Assembly (NCBI GenBank): GCA_910585005.1 | Contig: CAJUCN010000036.1 | Coordinates: forward strand, 1 to 18,936 | DNA from: an uncultured Lachnospiraceae bacterium | Lineage (GTDB): Bacteria; Bacillota; Clostridia; Lachnospirales; Lachnospiraceae | Direction: 5' to 3' | Length of the DNA stretch: 18,936 nucleotides | Shown: positions 1-5,925 of the stretch, in pieces | Position numbering within the stretch: the first letter of the stretch is position 1 | How the letters are laid out: the number at the start of each line of letters is the position of its first letter | The notes under the pieces: generated by a model | What the model was told of the DNA's origin: nothing | The model's input: the letters and a program-made list of their open reading frames with translations, nothing else | Databases searched by the model: none | Translations under genes and position numbers: made by a program

Positions 1-743
1 ACAACAAATTCCTGTCCTCTGCAAGCAGAATTTAATTCTGCATAACCGTCCTTTAGTATAGGGCGGTTATCGCCTTGCCATGAAATGGATATACCGTCCT
101 CACCAAAGAACGCAGGCAAAGCCCATAGCCGCCGATTGTCCTGCCCTCTCTTTGTAAGTATCAGTGAATCGTCATACTGGAATGTGCTGTATGTATCGGG
201 CAAATATAAGCGGTTATTCGGACGGTTACAATTTATACTGTGAGGGTGCCAGAAATAGCGGCTTTTTATTTCCTGTTTCTCCCTCAATACTTCTCCAACT
301 TTCATATAGCCGTAGATGATATGGACAATAGGAGCGTTACGGTCAAAACACAGTGTTTTATTAGGTTGAACCATTGTTTTTTGAAACATTCCGTAGAATA
401 AAAATATATCGCCCACGCCTACGCCCAATTTATCCAGATGTACGGCAGATACGCCATGTTGTCCGAATGCTGGTTTCCATTCATCTGTTGCCGTTCTGCC
501 CTCTATATCCTCATATATGTCGGGGTCAAGATGACAGGTCTGGCTTTTGCCAAAATCAAATTTAGGGCATAGCTGACTGATGATTTCCTCTAAACTCTGC
601 CCTTTGTAACATAAATCCTTGTATGCCGTTCCTACCGTGTTATCTGGGATTGGGAGAGATAACAGCGTACCATCTGGCAAAATAGGGCTTGCCATACCTC
701 CCGATGTACTGTCCATGCCTTTTCTGCTCAGTATCACTTTCAT
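1..743 (-). CDS. Nmad3-like putative nucleotide modification associated protein (3' end off window)
   Basis: The leftward reading frame is open without a stop from the ATG at 743 to the window edge, giving 247 visible residues. The start is supported by an AGGAGG site at 753-758, nine bases upstream. The protein begins MKVILSRKGMDS and continues through S-P-I-L-P-D-G-T-L-L-S-L-P-I-P-D, which I recognise as the N-terminal signature of the Nmad3 family. Later there are HLDP, GDIFLFYGMF and W-H-P motifs, compatible with a compact enzyme-like fold without membrane segments. Nmad domains were predicted computationally to act in DNA base modification systems; as far as I know no reaction is established for Nmad3. 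It is divergent from the XRE gene and has its own promoter candidate at 769-797. Only the last part of the protein is likely missing. Family assignment is from memory of the motif. Confidence 0.6.
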   Translation of the reverse strand, partial: MKVILSRKGMDSTSGGMASPILPDGTLLSLPIPDNTVGTAYKDLCYKGQSLEEIISQLCPKFDFGKSQTCHLDPDIYEDIEGRTATDEWKPAFGQHGVSAVHLDKLGVGVGDIFLFYGMFQKTMVQPNKTLCFDRNAPIVHIIYGYMKVGEVLREKQEIKSRYFWHPHSINCNRPNNRLYLPDTYSTFQYDDSLILTKRGQDNRRLWALPAFFGEDGISISWQGDNRPILKDGYAELNSACRGQEFV

Positions 744-768
744 AATGCCATGCCTCCTACTAAGCACC

Positions 769-797
769 ATCTTAGCATATAGCACAACAAAAAGCAA
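769..797 (-). promoter_or_regulatory. Promoter candidate for the Nmad3-like gene
   Basis: Read on the minus strand, a TTGCTT -35 (792-797) is followed by a 17-base spacer and a TAAGAT -10 (769-774). The last spacer bases are TGC, which fits an extended -10. It lies 10 bases upstream of the AGGAGG site of the leftward gene. Confidence 0.55.
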
Positions 798-817
798 CTG
801 ACAGCATATACAAATAA

Positions 818-828
818 CGCAACGTGCG
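818..828. promoter_or_regulatory. Possible operator palindrome CGCA-N3-TGCG
   Basis: A short palindrome (CGCAACGTGCG) sits between the divergent Nmad3-like and XRE genes, where a repressor that controls both would bind. The heptamer CATATAC also occurs twice in this interval, at 805-811 and 863-869; the second overlaps a TATACT -10-like hexamer at 865-870, which has no good -35. The link to the XRE protein is inference only. Confidence 0.25.
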
Positions 829-892
829 GATTATCTAAGACATAAGCAATTAGTATCATTTACATATACTATTTGCATTGGAGGGAAAACGC

Positions 893-1225
893 ATGGAGCA
901 ACAGGCATTAGGAAAGCGTATTCGTGAGGAACGGCTAAAGCTGAATCTGACACAGGAAAGACTGGCAGAAGATGTAAACCTTTCAACCGCCTATATCGGG
1001 CAGATTGAGCGTGGGGAACGCAGCTTAACATTAGAAAATCTGGCAGCAGTTGCTAACCGTCTGGGCGTTACCATAGATTATCTGTTGTCTGATTCCGTCG
1101 TTTCTGACAGTGACGGTCAATATCGGCTATGGTGTCAACTGATGAACGGCAGGACAGAGGAACAAAAAGCCTTAGCTATCAATATGGTAAAACTCATGTT
1201 TGGCTATCTGGACGAAAATTCCTGA
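893..1225 (+). CDS. XRE-family helix-turn-helix transcriptional regulator
   Basis: A 110-residue DNA-binding protein. The N-terminal 65 residues form a classic Cro/C1 helix-turn-helix: LGKRIREERLKLNLTQERLA, then the recognition helix region STAYIGQIERGERS, then LENLAAVANRLGV with the usual DYLL ending. The remaining 45 residues (S-D-S-D-G-Q-Y-R-L-W through the end) look helical and may mediate dimerisation. I chose the ATG at 893 because GGAGGG (880-885) stands seven bases upstream; a TTG at 878 in the same frame would overlap that site. The gene is divergent from the Nmad3-like gene, so it probably represses the shared intergenic region and itself. Such small regulators typically control phage or integrative-element genes. 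A hairpin terminator follows directly. Confidence 0.9.
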   Translation: MEQQALGKRIREERLKLNLTQERLAEDVNLSTAYIGQIERGERSLTLENLAAVANRLGVTIDYLLSDSVVSDSDGQYRLWCQLMNGRTEEQKALAINMVKLMFGYLDENS

Positions 1226-1236
1226 ATGATACAGTG

Positions 1237-1276
1237 ATGGGGAAGATACCCTTTAACAGAGAATCTTCCCCATTTT
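1237..1276 (+). terminator. Hairpin terminator after the XRE gene
   Basis: A perfect 11-bp stem (ATGGGGAAGAT at 1237-1247 and ATCTTCCCCAT at 1263-1273) with a 15-base loop is followed by TTTTAAAT. It starts 12 bases after the XRE stop. The T-tract is short (four T), so termination may be partial. Confidence 0.65.
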
Positions 1277-1580
1277 AAATGACCAGAAATCACCGCTAAT
1301 GCATTTTAACCGCTTGACTGAGAATAACTCCACCTATCGCCGAATGAACCTTAGAACGCAATTTTAAGGCTGTTCCCTATCGCCGAAAAGCAACTTAGCC
1401 GCTTATAAGCCTTGTAAAAATCCTATTTCCGTTCTACAAAAGCTGATAGAAAATCCATATGGCTAAAATGTCATTCCTCAATCGCTTACAAGACAGATTC
1501 CTTACAGCGGTTTACATATCGTTTTATTCCGCATCCCGCTTACAAACCGCCTAAAATCTTTAACCCTGTGACTGATACCG
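1277..1580. other. Non-coding repeat-containing interval, possible origin or control region
   Basis: No convincing gene is seen here on either strand. The stretch holds the 12-mer CCTATCGCCGAA twice (1333-1344 and 1376-1387, 43 bases apart). It also has related 11-mers of form YCGCTTAYAAR at 1399-1409, 1482-1492 and 1536-1546, with a partial copy at 1310-1318, and a perfect 10-bp palindrome GCTTATAAGC at 1401-1410. Short spaced repeats next to a Rep gene are typical of replication or transfer origins, but no known nick-site consensus was recognised. Confidence 0.35.
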
Positions 1581-1808
1581 TTATAAGCATTTCAGCATAA
1601 ACCGTATTCCCTCGCTGAATCCCTTACAAAACCCCTCTCTTTCCAGCTCATTATAGAAACGGTTCAATTCTTCTTCAATCTGTAGGTATTCCTCACCAGA
1701 GATAAGAGCAGACAGCCTTGTATAAAGCTGTTTTTCCCTCAACTCAATTTCTGCCGCCTTTTCCGTAACGGTATGAGTGTAAATCGTATCTGTGATATAT
1801 CGTTCCAT
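1581..1808 (-). CDS. Small helical protein, DUF6809-like, function unknown
   Basis: A 75-residue leftward protein. The ATG at 1808 is preferred because AGGGGG (1815-1820) lies six bases upstream; an in-frame ATG at 1856 would add 16 residues but has no clear site. The sequence is almost entirely helical and charged, with a central heptad-like region (E-Y-L-Q-I-E-E-E-L-N-R-F-Y-N-E-L) and a C-terminal G-F-C-K-G-F-S-E-G-I-R-F-M-L ending. That layout resembles the small DUF6809-type proteins common on Firmicutes mobile elements: two helices, then a GF.xG..L.-ML tail. There is no membrane segment or signal peptide. It lies downstream of rep in the same direction, with the iteron region between, so it may be co-expressed with rep or act in copy control; neither is shown by sequence. 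Confidence 0.6.
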   Translation of the reverse strand: MERYITDTIYTHTVTEKAAEIELREKQLYTRLSALISGEEYLQIEEELNRFYNELEREGFCKGFSEGIRFMLKCL

Positions 1809-1831
1809 GACATTCCCCCTTGTCTGTAAAA

Positions 1832-1958
1832 TTATTTTAAACTCAATCCTTATCATTTCACCTGAACGAAAACAGTGTTTCCAGTCTACTTTAAAATAAG
1901 TTTAAAACCATTTTCGCCCATAAATCTCATTTAAAATAAAACCTCAAGTTTAAAATAA
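1832..1958. repeat. Iteron-like TTTAAAATAA repeats in an AT-rich interval
   Basis: The 10-mer TTTAAAATAA occurs at 1890-1899, 1930-1939 and 1949-1958, with one inverted copy (TTATTTTAAA) at 1832-1841. All lie between the end of rep and the start of the small helical protein gene, and the last two are 19 bases apart. The interval is very AT-rich. Such sites fit binding repeats for a replication or regulatory protein, or simply promoter DNA for the downstream small gene. Confidence 0.45.
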
Positions 1959-1961
1959 ATT

Positions 1962-3044
1962 TTATTTTCGGTGCTTTGTTTTCAGCACGATATATCTTTC
2001 ATCGCCAGATAGGCGGCTTAACGGCTCATAGGAGCAGACGGGCTTTTCCTTACAGACAAGATAGCTTTCCAACGTCTGGTACTCCTGTTCGGTATAGGCT
2101 TCTGTGTTCAGTTCCTTTACATTATAGAATACGCCATAGCTTTGTATCTGGCGGATATGGGAGAGGGCAGAATACAAAGTCTTGAAGTTGTCATACCGCA
2201 TACGGCTGTTATCCTCGGAGTACATTTTTGTCATATACCCAAACAGTTTCTTATAGTCCTCTGGCTGAAATTTATCCACGATACAGCTATATCGCTGGAA
2301 AGAATTGTCCTCACCTAAGATATTATCAGAGGTAAGCCGCTTTTGATTGACTAAGAGCCACCATATCCTCTGGATGATGGTTTCAAAATCAGAAAACAGG
2401 CGGCTTTCTATACCAGAAAATTGATTGGCAATATGCTTCTCCCCAATCCCGTTGTTCCCAAAAACAACGGCTACATGAAAGTGAGGGTGGTAGACATCTT
2501 CTCTGTATGTGACTTCTAAGGAACGGATACAGCCTTGAAAGCCATACTGTGACAGGTCTACTCCCTTCACTTTTTTGTTGCCGTTTAGATACGTTACCAA
2601 AGTTTTAAAGCAGTAAGCCATATGCTGTATGGTTCCTCTCAATTCCTCGCCGTTACAGTCTGGAACGGTCAGCACCATATGATACAGAGAATCCTTATAT
2701 TGTTCCATATAGGGCAGGAAACGGTTTTGCAGTAACATTTTCTTCACCTGATTACAATTACTGCAAAATTTATCCTTACATAAAAAGGTTCGCAGTAACA
2801 CTCTTACATGGCTGGCTTCATAAGTTTCCATAGACCAGAATCGGTTACAGTTTTCCAGACGTTTCTTGCGTTCCCTTATTATATGAGCTTCATGAGGCGA
2901 CAGGCGTTTCTTTACAATGCCGTTTGCAAGCAGTTTCAGATAGTTCATAACCATTTCTTCATTCCGCTTTGCGTTCCCATGCACTTTTCCCATATGGTGT
3001 TTTGTTACTTCCTTTACTATGGGCGTATGTTCCATGCTCTCCAT
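1962..3044 (-). CDS. rep: Rep_1-type rolling-circle replication initiator / relaxase (HUH endonuclease)
   Basis: A 360-residue protein with the three expected motifs of the pC194/pUB110-type Rep family. Motif 1 is MVLTVPDCNGEEL near residues 123-135. The metal-binding HUH motif is HPHFHVAVVF near 186-195. The catalytic region is KLFGYMTKMY, with Tyr270 as the likely nicking residue followed by a helping lysine. A Cys cluster (C-x4-C-x2-C near 89-97) matches the N-terminal zinc-like segment of the family. The protein should nick one strand at a specific origin and stay covalently bound to the 5' end, starting rolling-circle replication or transfer. The start at 3044 is chosen because GGAGGG lies nine bases upstream; an earlier in-frame ATG at 3074 has no good site. 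The gene points away from lgt and no partner transfer genes are visible. Confidence 0.85.
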   Translation of the reverse strand: MESMEHTPIVKEVTKHHMGKVHGNAKRNEEMVMNYLKLLANGIVKKRLSPHEAHIIRERKKRLENCNRFWSMETYEASHVRVLLRTFLCKDKFCSNCNQVKKMLLQNRFLPYMEQYKDSLYHMVLTVPDCNGEELRGTIQHMAYCFKTLVTYLNGNKKVKGVDLSQYGFQGCIRSLEVTYREDVYHPHFHVAVVFGNNGIGEKHIANQFSGIESRLFSDFETIIQRIWWLLVNQKRLTSDNILGEDNSFQRYSCIVDKFQPEDYKKLFGYMTKMYSEDNSRMRYDNFKTLYSALSHIRQIQSYGVFYNVKELNTEAYTEQEYQTLESYLVCKEKPVCSYEPLSRLSGDERYIVLKTKHRK

Positions 3045-3126
3045 GTTTACAATCCCTCCATTTCCTTTTTCCATATCCTTTTTGTTTTAGTACGCTTAAC
3101 TCTAATTAGAGAATAGATAATTATAT

Positions 3127-3179
3127 AGGGGTTCGCCGCCTGTAATTTACAAGGTTTCTCAAACAGGCTTTGAACCCCT
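3127..3179. repeat. Inverted repeat upstream of rep
   Basis: Arms AGGGGTTCgccGCCTG (3127-3142) and CAGGCtttGAACCCCT (3164-3179) pair over 13 of 16 positions around a 21-base loop. On the minus strand the repeat sits directly upstream of a TATAAT -10 hexamer (3120-3125) that could drive rep. It may be a Rep binding site, an operator, or an element end structure. No T-tract follows, so it is unlikely to be a terminator. Confidence 0.55.
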
Positions 3180-3197
3180 ACCATCACCCCTAACCCC

Positions 3198-3226
3198 TTG
3201 ACGCAATCTGGATTTTATGGTATATA
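3198..3226 (+). promoter_or_regulatory. Promoter of lgt
   Basis: A near-consensus sigma-A promoter: TTGACG (3198-3203), a 17-base spacer, then TATATA (3221-3226). It lies about 115 bases before the lgt start and immediately after the presumed right edge of the mobile element. Confidence 0.75.
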
Positions 3227-3342
3227 TTGAACTGGTAAAGTAGAAGAAATTCAACATAATGTGAAAGGACGGAATTGTATAGACATGATGAAATTTCGGT
3301 TTATAGTTTTCCGCTTCAATGTCTGATAAGGGATCGTTTACT

Positions 3343-4203
3343 ATGGATTTGATGGATATTGCATTTCCCAATATGGGAATCTATTTAAAGAATGTGCCGA
3401 AGAGCTTTCACGTTTTTGGTTTTGAGATTGCTTTGTATGGTGTGATTATAGGGATTGGCGTGATCGCAGGGATCATGATGGCTGCAAAGTGGGCAAAGGC
3501 CACAGGGCAGGACCCGGAAGTATATTGGGATTTTTCGATTTATGCAGTGATCTTTTCTATTATTGGCGCCAGGATCTATTATGTGATTTTTGCATGGGAT
3601 AATTATAAAAATGACCTCCTTAGTATCTTCAATTTCAGGGAAGGCGGACTGGCTATTTATGGCGGAGTGATCGTTGCATTTACTACGTTGTTTATCTATG
3701 CAAAGATTAAAAAGCAAAACCCTTTCCGAATGGCGGACACAGGGGTGCTGGGATTGATCTTAGGGCAGGCAATCGGAAGGTGGGGAAATTTCACGAACCG
3801 GGAAGTGTTTGGGGAATATACGGATAACCTGTTTGCTATGAGGCTTCCGGTGGGGATGGTGCGTTCCATTGATATATCCGATTCCCTTGCCGCGCATATG
3901 ACAGAGGGAGTGAATTATATCCAGGTTCATCCTACGTTCTTGTATGAAAGTCTTTGGAATCTGGGTATCCTGGCTATCATGCTGATTTATTATAAGCATA
4001 AAAAGTTTGAAGGAGAAATCGCGCTTTTGTACCTGGGCGGTTACGGACTTGGACGGGCGTGGATCGAAGGAATCAGAACAGACCAGCTCTTTATCCATGG
4101 AACACAGATTCCGGTATCCCAGGTGCTTGCAGTCATTTTATTTGTAGGCGCCATCATCTGCGATGTGGTGATCCGCATGAAAAAAAATAAGAAAAAAATT
4201 TAA
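3343..4203 (+). CDS. lgt: Prolipoprotein diacylglyceryl transferase
   Basis: A 286-residue polytopic membrane enzyme that moves diacylglycerol from phosphatidylglycerol to the lipobox cysteine of prolipoproteins, the first step of lipoprotein maturation at the outer face of the membrane. The family signature is clear at residues 141-157 (G-Q-A-I-G-R-W-G-N-F-T-N-R-E-V-F-G), with the catalytic-type Arg146 and Asn149. A second conserved arginine block, GLGRAWIEGIRTD, is near 235-247. About seven hydrophobic segments are visible, and the tail is lysine-rich and cytoplasmic. The start at 3343 follows an AAGGGA-like site ten bases upstream; an in-frame ATG at 3319 has none. The loop that carries His103 in E. 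coli reads GGLAIYGG here, with tyrosine in place of histidine, a form I recall from other Firmicutes. The gene has its own promoter and terminator, separate from the dcw operon. Confidence 0.95.
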   Translation: MDLMDIAFPNMGIYLKNVPKSFHVFGFEIALYGVIIGIGVIAGIMMAAKWAKATGQDPEVYWDFSIYAVIFSIIGARIYYVIFAWDNYKNDLLSIFNFREGGLAIYGGVIVAFTTLFIYAKIKKQNPFRMADTGVLGLILGQAIGRWGNFTNREVFGEYTDNLFAMRLPVGMVRSIDISDSLAAHMTEGVNYIQVHPTFLYESLWNLGILAIMLIYYKHKKFEGEIALLYLGGYGLGRAWIEGIRTDQLFIHGTQIPVSQVLAVILFVGAIICDVVIRMKKNKKKI

Positions 4204-4213
4204 TAAATATTTT

Positions 4214-4256
4214 ACAATATCTAGCGCCATATGTAGTATATGTTACTAGATATTGT
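4214..4256 (+). repeat. Long nested hairpin just after lgt
   Basis: A perfect outer stem (ACAATATCTAG at 4214-4224, CTAGATATTGT at 4246-4256) encloses a second stem CATAT/ATATG with the loop GTAGT. It begins ten bases after the lgt stop. There is no T-tract, so it is not a standard terminator, and a separate clear terminator follows at 4286. It could protect the lgt mRNA 3' end or be a protein-binding palindrome. Confidence 0.6.
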
Positions 4257-4285
4257 TGCATTATGAGAAAAATCAGTATTTATGC

Positions 4286-4317
4286 GCCTTGCCGGGAACG
4301 GCAGGGCATTTTTTTTT
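4286..4317 (+). terminator. Rho-independent terminator after lgt
   Basis: The stem GCCTTGCCG / CGGCAGGGC, with one T-G wobble, has a GGAA tetraloop and is followed by nine T (4309-4317). It separates lgt from the dcw operon; its T-tract ends one base before the -35 of the next promoter. Confidence 0.9.
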
Positions 4318-4318
4318 C

Positions 4319-4347
4319 TTGCTTCTGAGGAAAAAATGGGGTAGAAT
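4319..4347 (+). promoter_or_regulatory. Promoter of the dcw operon (mraZ promoter)
   Basis: TTGCTT (4319-4324), a 17-base spacer and TAGAAT (4342-4347). Expected transcription start is near 4354, at the first MraZ-like box, so bound MraZ would block initiation. Confidence 0.7.
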
Positions 4348-4354
4348 GTACCTA

Positions 4355-4401
4355 AAAGTGGTGGAAAGTGGTGGATAATGATATATAAGTGGGTAAAAGT
4401 G
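4355..4401 (+). promoter_or_regulatory. MraZ operator boxes (AAAGTG repeats)
   Basis: AAAGTG-GTGG occurs at 4355-4364 and again at 4365-4374. TAAGTG follows at 4386-4391 and AAAGTG at 4396-4401, with a degenerate copy between. Spacing is 10 or 21 bases, so the boxes lie on one helix face. MraZ proteins are known to bind direct repeats of this kind in their own promoter region (TGGGN in E. coli, AAAGTG-type in mollicutes), so this is likely the autoregulatory operator. Confidence 0.75.
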
Positions 4402-4495
4402 GTAAATTTTACCGCTGCTTTCCGTGGCAGACCATTTTGGATACCGATTAGTGGCAGAAAAGCCGGCCGAGACCTGCAGGAATGGGTGAATGCAT

Positions 4496-4927
4496 ATGTT
4501 TATGGGAGAATACAGCCATACAATAGATGCCAAAGGCAGACTGATCATTCCTTCAAAGTTCCGTGAGGCGCTTGGCGATGAATTTGTGGTAACTAAGGGG
4601 ATGGACGGCTGTCTGTTTGTGTTCGATGAACCGGAGTGGCAGGCATTTGAAGAGAAGCTGCGAAGCTTACCGATGATCGACAAGGAAGCAAGGCAGTTTA
4701 CCCGTTTTTTTCTAGCCGGAGCAGCAAGCCTGGAGGTGGACAAGCAAGGAAGGATCCTTCTTCCGGGAGTACTTAGGGAATTTGCAGGGATAACCAAGGA
4801 TGCAGTACTAGTTGGGGTAGGAAGCAGAGTGGAGATCTGGAGTAAGGACAGATGGGAAGGCACTGTGACCTATCAGGATATGGAGGAGATCTCCAGGCAT
4901 ATGATAGAACTTGGAATCGGAATTTAG
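4496..4927 (+). CDS. mraZ: Transcriptional regulator / division-cluster protein MraZ
   Basis: A 143-residue protein with two tandem AbrB/SpoVT-like swapped-hairpin domains, each with the family core D-x-K/Q-G-R: DAKGRLIIPSKFRE at residues 11-24 and DKQGRILLPGVLREFAG at 82-98. Length matches the family (about 140-150). MraZ forms a ring-shaped oligomer that binds repeats upstream of its own operon and regulates it; the matching repeats are present at 4355-4401. The start at 4496 (MFMGEYSH) is chosen because GGGTGA (4484-4489) lies six bases upstream; an ATG at 4490 in the same frame would add two residues, and one at 4502 would remove two. It is the first gene of the dcw operon and is followed after 15 bases by rsmH, the usual order. 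Confidence 0.95.
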   Translation: MFMGEYSHTIDAKGRLIIPSKFREALGDEFVVTKGMDGCLFVFDEPEWQAFEEKLRSLPMIDKEARQFTRFFLAGAASLEVDKQGRILLPGVLREFAGITKDAVLVGVGSRVEIWSKDRWEGTVTYQDMEEISRHMIELGIGI

Positions 4928-4942
4928 CGGCTGGGAGTGGAA

Positions 4943-5884
4943 ATGTCATTTGAACATAAATCGGTATTGCTTTTTGAGACAATTGAAGGACTGAAGATAA
5001 AGCCGGATGGGATCTATGTGGACGGCACACTTGGCGGCGGCGGGCATTCGGCTCAGATTGCTGTAAGGCTTGGCTCAGGCGGCAGGTTAGTCGGCATTGA
5101 TCAGGATCAGGATGCGATAGAAGCGGCAAAGCGCCGCCTCCTGGAGTTTGGTGACCGGGTATCCATCGTTAGGGATAATTACGGGAATACCAGGGAGGTG
5201 CTTTCCAAGCTGGGAATCACAGGGATAGACGGTATGATGCTGGATCTGGGGGTATCCTCTTACCAGCTTGATACGAAGGAAAGAGGATTCTCATACCGGT
5301 TTGACACGCCTCTTGATATGCGTATGGATCAAAGGCAGTTAAAAAGTGCGAAAAATATTCTGAACGAATACAGCGAAATGGAACTGTACCGGGTGATCCG
5401 GGATTACGGAGAAGACAAGTTTGCCAAAAATATTGCCAAGCATATCGTAAAGGCAAGAGAGAAAAAAGCAATTGAAACCACGGGAGAGCTCAATGAGATT
5501 ATCTGCTCAGCAATTCCCGCAAAAATGAGAGCGGAAGGGGGACACCCTTCTAAAAGAACTTTTCAGGCGATTCGTATTGAATGTAACAGAGAACTGGAGG
5601 TGCTTAAGGAGTCCATCGGAGAATTGATCAGTTTGTTAAACCCCGGAGGAAGACTTTGTATCATTACTTTTCATTCATTGGAGGACCGGATTGTAAAAAC
5701 AGCATTCAGACAGGCGCAGAATCCTTGCATTTGCCCCCCTGGGTTTCCTGTGTGCGTATGTGGCAGGGAGAGTATGGGAAAGGTAATAACAGGGAAGCCG
5801 ATCTTGCCAGGGAATGAAGAACAAAAGGAAAATAGCAGATCGAAGAGTGCAAAGTTGAGGATATTTGAAAAGATTTCCGGATAA
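4943..5884 (+). CDS. rsmH: 16S rRNA (cytosine(1402)-N4)-methyltransferase
   Basis: A 313-residue SAM-dependent methyltransferase (older name MraW) that methylates N4 of C1402 in the ribosomal decoding centre. Family blocks run in order: the SAM loop D-G-T-L-G-G-G-G-H-S near 27-36; G-I-D-Q-D-Q-D-A-I near 54-62; D-L-G-V-S-S-Y-Q-L-D followed by RGFSYRFDTPLDMRMD; KRTFQAIRIECNREL; and N-P-G-G-R-L-C-I-I-T-F-H-S-L-E-D-R. The C-terminal N-P-C-I-C-P-P-G-F-P-V-C-V-C-G stretch carries four cysteines and is usual in Firmicute homologues. The ATG at 4943 follows GGGAG (4933-4937) by five bases; a GTG at 4937 overlaps that site and is less likely. The gene is second in the operon, directly after mraZ, its almost invariant partner. 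Confidence 0.97.
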   Translation: MSFEHKSVLLFETIEGLKIKPDGIYVDGTLGGGGHSAQIAVRLGSGGRLVGIDQDQDAIEAAKRRLLEFGDRVSIVRDNYGNTREVLSKLGITGIDGMMLDLGVSSYQLDTKERGFSYRFDTPLDMRMDQRQLKSAKNILNEYSEMELYRVIRDYGEDKFAKNIAKHIVKAREKKAIETTGELNEIICSAIPAKMRAEGGHPSKRTFQAIRIECNRELEVLKESIGELISLLNPGGRLCIITFHSLEDRIVKTAFRQAQNPCICPPGFPVCVCGRESMGKVITGKPILPGNEEQKENSRSKSAKLRIFEKISG

Positions 5885-5925
5885 AGAAATAAGACGGAAT
5901 TATTAATGAAAGCAGGAGGTTTAGC

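Larger units (their letters stand above)
1..3180. mobile_element. End of an integrated mobilizable / rolling-circle-type element (partial)
   Basis: This block holds an Nmad3-like gene, an XRE regulator, a small helical protein, iteron-like repeats and a Rep_1-type HUH protein. None of these belongs to the lgt/dcw region that follows. Three of the four genes run leftward, against the chromosomal operon. Rep_1-type proteins are known as plasmid rolling-circle initiators and also as relaxases of some integrative mobilizable elements. The right limit is inferred: it lies after the inverted repeat at 3127-3179 and before the lgt promoter at 3198. No integrase, excisionase or duplicated attachment site is visible, and the left end is outside the window, so the class of element is an inference. 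Confidence 0.6.

Noticed and set aside
374..801. Two short plus-strand open frames inside the Nmad3-like gene
   Set aside because: The minus-strand frame is open over the full 743 bases with a strong AGGAGG and recognisable signature; the plus frames are antisense shadows.
1277..1580. CRISPR array
   Set aside because: The repeats are only 11-12 bases, imperfect, and unevenly spaced, with no cas genes nearby.
1226..3200. Known rolling-circle nick site of the pC194/pUB110 type (TCTTGATA)
   Set aside because: No such heptamer or octamer was seen on either strand by eye, so no specific nick site is claimed.
3127..3200. tRNA gene as integration target at the element edge
   Set aside because: The GGGGTTC and GAACCCC segments recall a T-arm, but no acceptor, D-arm or anticodon fold can be drawn around them.
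3159..3371. Minus-strand open frame of 70 codons over the lgt promoter and start
   Set aside because: It covers a good plus-strand promoter and the lgt start, has no upstream ribosome binding site, and resembles no known integrase end.
4273..4863. A 196-codon open frame on the minus strand across the mraZ region
   Set aside because: It is antisense to the clear mraZ gene and its operator, has no ribosome binding site of note and no family pattern; it is a shadow frame.
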